The notes beneath the pieces are model-generated. The model did no database searches and was not told where the DNA came from. It saw only the letters and a list, made by a program, of their open reading frames with translations. This document shows, piece by piece, positions 35,167 through 42,417 of a stretch of DNA of 64,000 nt (its first letter is position 1; every line of letters starts with the position of its first letter). Source of the DNA: Flavobacteriales bacterium (lineage in GTDB: Bacteria > Bacteroidota > Bacteroidia > Flavobacteriales_F > PHOS-HE28); contig CP129489.1 of NCBI GenBank assembly GCA_030584065.1, positions 2,833,497 to 2,897,496 of the forward strand, written 5' to 3'. Both the position numbers and the translations under genes were made by a program.

Positions 35167-36205
35167 CCTGAGCCACCTGTTCCGGGAGCGCTTCCAGGGC
35201 CACGAGGCCCCGGTAGACCCTGCGCTTTGGCAGGTAATCGAAGCACGGCTGCTGACGGCCGCGCCGCCCAGCGATCCGGTGAATGACCACTTCAGGCAAC
35301 GGTTCGAACAGCACGAGGTGGAGCCCGACCCGGCTGTGTGGGAGAATATCAGCTCGAAGCTCGGGCAACCGGCGGCTGCAGGCAGTGGCATGCTGGGTGG
35401 CTACGGCTGGGTGGCCGCTGGCTTGGCTGGGGCCCTGGCCATCGGGGCTGTGGTGCTTGCGCTCACCCTGGGCCCTCCGGATGCCCCTGTAACAGCCGAA
35501 GCGGCAGCAGAATCCGTGGAACAGGCAGAGGCCTTGGCCCAACCCACAGCCAACCCGGTGGAACGAGCCCCCGAAATGGCCATGGCGCCCATTCTGGCGC
35601 CGAAGCCGGCAGCCAACGAAAAGACTGGGCGACAGGTCAATCCCATCGCCCAAGCACCAGCCCCTGCGCGTACTCCAATTGAGGCCACCGCCGACCCGGT
35701 CATATCCACAAGTGCCACACTGCCAGCCGGCGCCGAAGAGGAGCAGGTGGTAGAGCACATCATCCTGGAACTGACGGAGCAGGTGAAGCAGCAGGTTGCC
35801 GCCGAAGAGGCTCTGCGTCAATCTGCAGGTTCGCCCGCTACGGTTACAGCCACGGAGCCGGAGGTGGAGACGGCGGAGCCTGCCCCCCTCCCTTCCGCTT
35901 CACGGCCTAGGCTTCTGATGCCCAATACATTCACACCGAACGGCGATGGTGTGAACGACGCCTACAAGGTGGTAGCCGATGCCTCCTTGTCCAATGCCCT
36001 GATCCGGGTCTACTCCATCCAGACCAACCAATTGGTCTTCAGCGGGAATATGGGTGGGGGAACCGGGTCTGGCGAAATCGTCCTCTGGGATGGCGCCAAC
36101 TGCGCGGATGGCATGTACATGGTGGCCGTGGAGGCCACCACTTTGGACGGCCAGGTGATTAGCGATGGCAAGGTGGTTTGGCTTAACCGGACTCCCATGA
36201 ACTAA
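35156..36205 (+). CDS. Anti-sigma-like membrane protein ending in a gliding-motility-type C-terminal domain
   Basis: The roughly 349-residue protein has two N-terminal repeats (LFRERFQGHEAPVDPALW and HFRQRFEQHEVEPDPAVW), a membrane helix at about 82-105, a long Ala/Pro/Glu-rich linker, and a C-terminal domain starting MPNTFTPNGDGVNDAYKV that matches the gliding-motility-associated / type B sorting family. Overlap with the sigma gene marks it as a likely anti-sigma factor. The fusion would link a cell-surface-type domain to the sigma factor. Start at 35156 (MKDDLSHLF) is preferred over 35144. Confidence 0.85.
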   Translation: MKDDLSHLFRERFQGHEAPVDPALWQVIEARLLTAAPPSDPVNDHFRQRFEQHEVEPDPAVWENISSKLGQPAAAGSGMLGGYGWVAAGLAGALAIGAVVLALTLGPPDAPVTAEAAAESVEQAEALAQPTANPVERAPEMAMAPILAPKPAANEKTGRQVNPIAQAPAPARTPIEATADPVISTSATLPAGAEEEQVVEHIILELTEQVKQQVAAEEALRQSAGSPATVTATEPEVETAEPAPLPSASRPRLLMPNTFTPNGDGVNDAYKVVADASLSNALIRVYSIQTNQLVFSGNMGGGTGSGEIVLWDGANCADGMYMVAVEATTLDGQVISDGKVVWLNRTPMN

Positions 36206-36231
36206 GGCTGGTGGGTTCCGCCGCCGGCGCA

Positions 36232-36239
36232 TAGATTTG
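36232..36239 (+). promoter_or_regulatory. -7 box TAGATTTG for large type IX cargo gene
   Basis: TAGATTTG is a full match to TAnnTTTG, 63 bases before the ATG at 36303. Confidence 0.5.
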
Positions 36240-36302
36240 ACGGCCTTGCCGGGCCCGTTAAACACCCAGGCAGGCCGCCAGCCCCGCTCGAAGCAACGAT
36301 CG

Positions 36303-38816
36303 ATGATGAAGATGAAAAAGCTCGCGCTCTTAACAACCCTTCTGCTGGCCACCCAACTCCAGGCGCAGTACACCATTGCAGATGGGACCGTGTCGGCCTG
36401 TTCAGGTTCGCTTTTGGACAGTGGGGGGGAAGGGGCAGGTGGTTACCAGAACAACGAGAACTTCACCACCACCATCTGCCCGGACGGCAGCGGGGGGCCG
36501 GCGATTTCCCTGCAGTTCTTCACCTTCAACCTCAGCACAGCCGGGTCCGCACCGGGAGATGTGCTCTATATCTATGACGGTGCTGACCTGTCCGCTCCCC
36601 TGCTCGGCCAATGGTCGGGCTCTGACTCGCCGGGGATCGTATCCGCCTCATTCTCGAATCCGACTGGCTGCCTGACGTTGGTGTTCGCCAGCAACGAGAC
36701 CGGGACCGGTGTGTTCGCTTCGCTCATCAGCTGCGTGGTGCCCTGTCAGCCCCCCACGGCGGCTGCCACCTTTGGCAGCCCCGTGCCGTTGCTGGCCTGC
36801 CAAGGAGAGGTGATCACCTTCGACGGATCGGGCTCCACTGCGGTGGATCCTTTCACCATCGCGGAATACCGCTGGGACTTCGCGGATGGCGCGCTTGACA
36901 GCACGGGCGCGGTGGTCACCCACTCCTTTGCGGAGCCGGGTGAATACGTGGTGCAACTCACCGTGACGGACGATAATGGCTGCTCGAACACGAACCTGGT
37001 GGACCTCCAGGTGCTGGTAAGCACCACCCCGGTGTTCAATGGCACGGTTGTCAGCCCCATGGTGATCTGCGAAGGGGAGAGCATCGACCTCACCGCTGTA
37101 GCGACACCGGTCATGTGGTCCGCACTCCCAACAGTGAACCTGGGCGATGGCGTGACCATGCCCGACGGTTCCGGGGTGGCGTACACGTCCCAGTTGTTCT
37201 ACACGCAGTTCGCCCCCGGTGCCACCCTCGCGAACCCGAACGATCTGCTCAGCATCTGTGCCAGCCTGGAACACAGCTACATGGGCGATCTGATCATCTC
37301 GATCACCTGCCCCAGTGGACAGACCATGACCCTTCACCAGCAGGGTGGAGGGAGCACATACCTAGGAGCGGCCAATGACACCGACCCGGGTTCCAGCCCC
37401 GTGATCGGAGAGTGCTGGGACTACTGCTGGAGCCCCACAGCCACCTTGGGCACCTTCGCTGATTGCGCAGCGTTCGGAATCACACCGAACGTGACACAGG
37501 CCGGCACGCCTGCGAGCAATGCACTGATTGCCGGCACCTACAGCAGCGTGCAACCTTGGTCGACCTTGACGGGTTGTGCCTTGAACGGTACGTGGACCTT
37601 CACGGTCATCGACAACTGGGCCATCGACAACGGGTTCATCTGCGACTGGGGATTGAACTTCAACCCCTCGCTGTTCCCGAGCCTCACTCAGTTCACCCCT
37701 GTGCTGGGAACCAGCACGCTCGACTCGGCCAACTGGGTGGGCAATGGGCTGGTCTCCAACCCCAATGATCCTTTGTCGGCTACCGCGACCCCGGTGGGGG
37801 TAGGCACGCACGATTATGTGTTCTCCATTACCGACAACTTCGGCTGCACCTATGACACCACCATCACCGTAACGGTGAACCCCGCACCCCAGGGCCCTAT
37901 CACCATCGGCGGCAACCCGGTGATCTGCACGGACGGTGTGGCGTACCTGACCGCACCGCAGGGATTTGACAGCTACCTCTGGAGCCCCGGGGGATTCACC
38001 GGCACCAACGTGAACGTAGGCGCCGGCACCTATACCGTAACGGTCGCCTTTGGCAACTGCCCGCTGACCTCCGAGCCCATCACGGTCGTCGAGGTGCCGG
38101 TACCGACGCCGGTGATCACCGGGCCGCCCTTCAGTTGCGGCGGCGCATCGGCCACTCTTTCCACCACCGAGCCCTATGCCTCCTACCTCTGGAGCACGCA
38201 GGAGACGAGCCCCACCATCCTGGCCGGCACCGGTTCCTATACCGTGACGGTGACCACGGCGGAGGGATGCAGCGGCACTTCCGCCCCCTACAGCGTCCTC
38301 ATCGCGAACAACCCCGTGGCAGGCTTCACCGCCTCGCCGGTGTCGCCCCAGCCCATGGGCACCACCGTTGATTTCACCGATGCCTCCACGGTCAACGGCG
38401 GCACCATCGTCTCCTGGTTCTGGGATTTCGACGACCAGGAGGGCTCCAGCACGGACCCGAACCCATCATGGACCTTCAATGATCCAGGGCCCTATGACGT
38501 GCTGTTGATCGTGACCACCACCGACGGCTGCACCGACACCATCGTGCAGCGGTACGACATCTTCCCGCCGGACATCACCATCCCAAACGTCATCTCTCCC
38601 AACGGCGACCAGATGAACGACTACTTCGTGATACCCAACATCGAGTACTGGGCGAATGAGCTCGTGATCTATGGCCGTTGGGGCAACAAGGTGTACGAGG
38701 CCACCAACTACCGCAACCAGTGGAAGGCCGACGATCTGCCGGATGGCACCTACTACTACGTGCTCAAGCTCCACGACAAGTCGGAGTATGCGGGCCACAT
38801 CACCGTGCTGCGCTGA
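36303..38816 (+). CDS. Large secreted CUB/PKD/P-domain protein with type B sorting domain
   Basis: The 837-residue protein has a signal peptide (residues 1-21), a CUB-like domain (about 25-145, DVLYIYDGADLSAPLLGQW), a PKD domain (about 155-255, YRWDFADGALDSTGAVVTHSF), a proprotein-convertase P-domain-like region (about 300-465, GDLIISITCPSGQ, GTWTFTVIDNWAIDNG), Ig-like repeats, a second PKD (about 680-755, WFWDFDDQEGSS) and a C-terminal gliding-type domain (NVISPNGDQMNDYFVI). It is exported by the type IX system and is probably an adhesin. It lies directly after the second sigma/anti-sigma pair and ends with a strong terminator. Confidence 0.9.
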   Translation: MMKMKKLALLTTLLLATQLQAQYTIADGTVSACSGSLLDSGGEGAGGYQNNENFTTTICPDGSGGPAISLQFFTFNLSTAGSAPGDVLYIYDGADLSAPLLGQWSGSDSPGIVSASFSNPTGCLTLVFASNETGTGVFASLISCVVPCQPPTAAATFGSPVPLLACQGEVITFDGSGSTAVDPFTIAEYRWDFADGALDSTGAVVTHSFAEPGEYVVQLTVTDDNGCSNTNLVDLQVLVSTTPVFNGTVVSPMVICEGESIDLTAVATPVMWSALPTVNLGDGVTMPDGSGVAYTSQLFYTQFAPGATLANPNDLLSICASLEHSYMGDLIISITCPSGQTMTLHQQGGGSTYLGAANDTDPGSSPVIGECWDYCWSPTATLGTFADCAAFGITPNVTQAGTPASNALIAGTYSSVQPWSTLTGCALNGTWTFTVIDNWAIDNGFICDWGLNFNPSLFPSLTQFTPVLGTSTLDSANWVGNGLVSNPNDPLSATATPVGVGTHDYVFSITDNFGCTYDTTITVTVNPAPQGPITIGGNPVICTDGVAYLTAPQGFDSYLWSPGGFTGTNVNVGAGTYTVTVAFGNCPLTSEPITVVEVPVPTPVITGPPFSCGGASATLSTTEPYASYLWSTQETSPTILAGTGSYTVTVTTAEGCSGTSAPYSVLIANNPVAGFTASPVSPQPMGTTVDFTDASTVNGGTIVSWFWDFDDQEGSSTDPNPSWTFNDPGPYDVLLIVTTTDGCTDTIVQRYDIFPPDITIPNVISPNGDQMNDYFVIPNIEYWANELVIYGRWGNKVYEATNYRNQWKADDLPDGTYYYVLKLHDKSEYAGHITVLR

Positions 38817-38831
38817 TTCCGCACATCCAGC

Positions 38832-38864
38832 AGGAAGGCCCTTCGTTCCCGGAAGGGCCTTCCT
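38832..38864 (+). terminator. Terminator hairpin after type IX cargo gene
   Basis: Arms AGGAAGGCCCTTC (38832-38844) and GAAGGGCCTTCCT (38852-38864) pair perfectly over 13 bases and are followed by ACTTTTA. The end overlaps the -7 box of metF. Confidence 0.8.
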
Positions 38865-38871
38865 ACTTTTA
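38864..38871 (+). promoter_or_regulatory. -7 box TACTTTTA for metF
   Basis: TACTTTTA lies 37 bases before the metF ATG and begins at the last base of the preceding terminator. Confidence 0.35.
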
Positions 38872-38908
38872 GCGCCCGCCTGCCCGGCGCAGGCCAACCG
38901 GCCAATCC

Positions 38909-39862
38909 ATGAAGGTCATCGACCACCTGCGGCGCGCGGATCGCACGCTCTTCTCCTTCGAGATACTTCCGCCCTTGAAGGGCAAGGACATCCGCTCCAT
39001 CTACGAAGGCATCGACCCGCTCCTCGAGTTCAAGCCGAGCTTCATCAACGTCACCTACCACCGCGAGGAGGTGCTCTACAAGGACCGCGGCCACGGGCTG
39101 CTGCAGAAAGTACGCCTGCGCAAGCGGCCGGGCACCGTGGGCATCTGCGCCACCATCAAGGCGAAGTACAACATCGACACGGTACCCCATCTCATCTGCG
39201 GCGGCTTCAGCCAGGAGGATACCGAGGATGCCTTGATCGAATTGAACTTCCTGGGCATCGACAACGTGCTGGCTCTGCGCGGGGATGCCATCAAGAATGA
39301 GCCGCACTTCATCCCCGAGCGCGATGGCCATGCCCATGCGGTGGATCTCATCCAGCAGATCGCCAACCTCAACCGGGGCCGGTACCTGCATGATGAAGAG
39401 CGCGATGCGGCCGCCACCGACCTGTGCATCGGCGCAGCTTGCTACCCCGAGAAGCACCCGGAGGCCCTCAACCTCAACGTGGACATCGCCTACCTGAAGG
39501 CCAAGGTGGATGCGGGAGCCGAATACCTGGTGACGCAGATGTTCTTCGACAATGCGAAGTACTTCCGCTTCGTCGACCTGTGCCGCGAGGCGGGCATCAC
39601 GGTGCCCATCATCCCCGGGCTGAAGCCCATCACCACCCTGCGGCACATCGCCTTCCTGCCCAAGACCTTCCGGGTGGACCTGCCGGACGAATTCGCCCGT
39701 GAGCTCGTGAAATGCCGCACCGACCTGGAGGTGAAGCGCATCGGCATCGAATGGACCATCGCCCAGGCCAAGGAGCTCATCGCCAAGAGCGCCCCCTGCC
39801 TCCATTTCTACACCATGGGACGCAGCGAGGCCGTGCGGGCGGTGGCCGCCAGCGTGCTGTAG
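38909..39862 (+). CDS. metF: Methylenetetrahydrofolate reductase
   Basis: The 317-residue enzyme reduces 5,10-methylene-THF to 5-methyl-THF for methionine synthesis. It shows FSFEILPPLKGKDI (catalytic Glu), FINVTYHRE, NVLALRGDAIK, CIGAACYPEKHPEA and EYLVTQMFFDNAKYF, all MetF signatures around the FAD site. Full length compared with bacterial MetF. It is followed 29 bases later by the M1 peptidase gene, which has its own -7 box. Confidence 0.95.
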   Translation: MKVIDHLRRADRTLFSFEILPPLKGKDIRSIYEGIDPLLEFKPSFINVTYHREEVLYKDRGHGLLQKVRLRKRPGTVGICATIKAKYNIDTVPHLICGGFSQEDTEDALIELNFLGIDNVLALRGDAIKNEPHFIPERDGHAHAVDLIQQIANLNRGRYLHDEERDAAATDLCIGAACYPEKHPEALNLNVDIAYLKAKVDAGAEYLVTQMFFDNAKYFRFVDLCREAGITVPIIPGLKPITTLRHIAFLPKTFRVDLPDEFARELVKCRTDLEVKRIGIEWTIAQAKELIAKSAPCLHFYTMGRSEAVRAVAASVL

Positions 39863-39878
39863 CGGGTCCCGGCCACCG

Positions 39879-39886
39879 TAACTTCG
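39879..39886 (+). promoter_or_regulatory. -7 box TAACTTCG five bases before M1 peptidase gene
   Basis: TAACTTCG ends five bases before the GTG at 39892, predicting a leaderless transcript. Confidence 0.5.
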
Positions 39887-39891
39887 GGGAC

Positions 39892-41832
39892 GTGCGGCTC
39901 CTGGTGTGGTTATCGGTTGCCCTGTCCCTCGGCGATGCCTTGGGGCAGGTCTGCTTCGATCCTTACGGCATCGAGCGCATCGCAGCGGATGAGGCGGAAG
40001 CGCATGCGCGATGGGCGCCGCAGGCGCGCAGCGCGCCGAGCAGGGGCTTCGACATGGGCCACCACCGGCTGGAGCTGGCGGTGGACCCTGCCATCCGCGC
40101 CATCAGCGGAACGGCTGTGCACCGCATCACCGCCACGCAGGCGCTCGCTGAGGTCGTCCTCGACCTCAGCGGAGCGCTCGGCGTGACCCAGGTGCTGCGT
40201 GACGGGGCACCGGCCCCATTCGCGCACGAAGGCGACTCGCTTCGGATCACGCTGAGCCCGCCGCTGCCGGATGGCGAAGAGGCGGTGGTGAGCATCAGCT
40301 ATGGCGGCGTGCCCCCTCTTCAATCCGGATTCGGCTCATTCGTGCAGGCAGAGCACGCCGGCTCGCCCATTCTCTGGACGCTGAGCCAACCCTATGGCGC
40401 ACGCGACTGGTGGCCGTGCAAGCAGGACCTGAATGACAAGGCCGATTCGCTCGACCTGATCGTCACCACCACCGCAGGCAACCGCGTGGCGGGCAACGGG
40501 CTCCTGATCGACGAGCAGGATCTCGGCAATGGCCAGGTGATGTTCCATTGGCGCCATCGCCACCCCATCAGCCACTACCTCATCGCCTTCGCCGTGACCA
40601 ACTATTCGGCGTACAGCGATTTCGCCGCGTTGCCCGGCGGGACCACGGTGGAGGTGCTCAACTACGTCTTCCCCGAAAGCGCAGCCGACTGGCAGGGCAG
40701 CACGCCGAACGCCGTGGCGCAGCTCCTGCTCTTCAGCGAGCTCTTCGGCGACTATCCGTTCGCGGATGAGAAATACGGACATGCGCAGTTCGTCTGGGGC
40801 GGAGGCATGGAGCACCAGACCATGAGCTTCATGGGCAGCTTCCATTACGAACTGATGGCCCATGAGCTCGCCCACCAGTGGTTCGGCAACCTGGTGACCT
40901 GCGGCAGCTGGGAGGACCTCTGGCTCAACGAGGGCTTCGCCACCTACCTCAGCGGCCTATGCTACGAATTCCTGGTGCCCGAATACTGGATGCCCTTCAA
41001 GCAGGGCCGCCGAGCCTTCATCACCTCGCAGCCCGGGGGCAGCGTGCTGGTCACCGACACCCTGAGCATCCCGCGGATGTTCGATGGCCGCCTCACCTAT
41101 GCGAAGGGCGCCTACCTCCTCCACATGCTGCGCTGGGTCTGCGGCGATGAAGCCTTCTTCGCGGCCCTCAACAACTACCTGCTCGACCCGGACCTGCGCG
41201 GCGGAAGCGCCCTCACCGGCCAGCTCGTAGCCCATCTGGAGTCGGCCAGCGGAAAGGACCTCACGGGCTTCATGCACGACTGGTACGCGGGCGAGGGCTT
41301 CCCCTCCTACCAGCTGACCTGGGCACAGGACGCGGGGGGATCCGTAAGCCTCGCGCTCGACCAGACGTCTTCGCACCCGAGCGTGGAGTTCTTCGAGATG
41401 CCTGTGCCCATCCGCTTCACAGGTGGCGGCTCCGACACCACCATCGTGCTCGACCATCAGTACAGCGGCCAGACCTTCAGCCTACCGCTTCCCTTCCAGG
41501 CCGACAGCGCGCTCCTCGACCCCGAACTCTGGATCCTGAGCGGTCAGAACCTTGTGCTGAAAGTACCGGTGCAAGCCTTCAGGAACAGGGAGATGCTCCT
41601 GGTCCATCCCAACCCGGTCACGGACCGGGCGTGGCTGCACCTCGGCAACCGGTACAACGGCCCGGTTGAGCTGACGATCGTGGATGCCCTTGGCCGCATC
41701 GTGGTGCGGGAACAACCGACCGCGCACGAACAGCGCATCGCAATCGAGGCGGTCGACCTTGCTCCCGGTCTCTACACCGCCCGCGTGCAATCAACGGACG
41801 GCCGATCGGAGGTGCGCTTCCTGAAGCAGTGA
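39892..41832 (+). CDS. Secreted M1 family metallopeptidase with type IX sorting domain
   Basis: The 646-residue protein has a signal peptide (residues 1-18), an aminopeptidase-N-like beta domain, the gluzincin zinc site HELAHQWFG at about 324-332 with the third ligand in LNEGFATYL, and the exopeptidase motif as GGMEHQTM. The C-terminal 85 residues (LLVHPNPVTDRAWLHL to SEVRFLKQ) form a type A sorting domain. It probably cleaves N-terminal residues from peptides at the cell surface or outside. GTG 39892 is chosen because the signal peptide starts there. Its stop abuts ribE with no gap. Confidence 0.92.
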   Translation: MRLLVWLSVALSLGDALGQVCFDPYGIERIAADEAEAHARWAPQARSAPSRGFDMGHHRLELAVDPAIRAISGTAVHRITATQALAEVVLDLSGALGVTQVLRDGAPAPFAHEGDSLRITLSPPLPDGEEAVVSISYGGVPPLQSGFGSFVQAEHAGSPILWTLSQPYGARDWWPCKQDLNDKADSLDLIVTTTAGNRVAGNGLLIDEQDLGNGQVMFHWRHRHPISHYLIAFAVTNYSAYSDFAALPGGTTVEVLNYVFPESAADWQGSTPNAVAQLLLFSELFGDYPFADEKYGHAQFVWGGGMEHQTMSFMGSFHYELMAHELAHQWFGNLVTCGSWEDLWLNEGFATYLSGLCYEFLVPEYWMPFKQGRRAFITSQPGGSVLVTDTLSIPRMFDGRLTYAKGAYLLHMLRWVCGDEAFFAALNNYLLDPDLRGGSALTGQLVAHLESASGKDLTGFMHDWYAGEGFPSYQLTWAQDAGGSVSLALDQTSSHPSVEFFEMPVPIRFTGGGSDTTIVLDHQYSGQTFSLPLPFQADSALLDPELWILSGQNLVLKVPVQAFRNREMLLVHPNPVTDRAWLHLGNRYNGPVELTIVDALGRIVVREQPTAHEQRIAIEAVDLAPGLYTARVQSTDGRSEVRFLKQ

Positions 41833-42417
41833 TCAGGACGCAGCGAGCATGCGCTGCACGTACTTACCCAGGACATCGTACTCCAGATTCACCGCATCGC
41901 CCGCCATGAGCGACCGGAAGGTGGTGTGCTCGAAGGTGTACGGGATGATGGCCACGCTGAAGGAAGAGCCGTCGAGCGCCGCGATGGTGAGGCTGACGCC
42001 GTTGATGCAGATACTGCCCTTGTGCACGAGCAGCTGAGGGTGGTCTGGAAGGTCGAACCGGAAGGCCCAGCTGCCGCCCTCGTCCCGGACGCCGATGCAC
42101 CGCGTCACCGTATCGACGTGACCCTGCACGAGGTGCCCATCAAGCCGATCGCCCAGTCGCAGGCTGCGCTCCAGGTTCACGCCATCGCCCACGGCCAGGG
42201 AGCCCAGGCTGCTGCGCTCGAGCGTCTCCCTCACGGCGGTGACCTCGTAGGTCCCCTCGCCCAGGCCCACCACGGTGAGACAAACTCCGTTGTGGGCCAC
42301 GCTCTGATCGATGCGCAGTTCCGCCGCCATCCGCGCCCGTACGGTGAACGTGCGGTTGCTGCCCGCATCGCGCAGCGCCACCACCTCGCCCACCTCCTCC
42401 ACGATGCCGGTGAACAT
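41833..42417 (-). CDS. ribE: Riboflavin synthase alpha chain
   Basis: The 194-residue enzyme dismutates two 6,7-dimethyl-8-ribityllumazines to riboflavin. It contains the expected two lumazine-binding barrels, each with a G-V-C/S-L-T motif (NGVCLTVVGLG; INGVSLTIAAL) and a G.VDT/H block (QGHVDTVTR). Start MFTGIVEEVGEV is invariant in the family. Its ATG shares one base with the stop of the upstream cargo gene (TGATG), so it is translationally coupled to an unrelated gene. Confidence 0.95.
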   Translation of the reverse strand: MFTGIVEEVGEVVALRDAGSNRTFTVRARMAAELRIDQSVAHNGVCLTVVGLGEGTYEVTAVRETLERSSLGSLAVGDGVNLERSLRLGDRLDGHLVQGHVDTVTRCIGVRDEGGSWAFRFDLPDHPQLLVHKGSICINGVSLTIAALDGSSFSVAIIPYTFEHTTFRSLMAGDAVNLEYDVLGKYVQRMLAAS

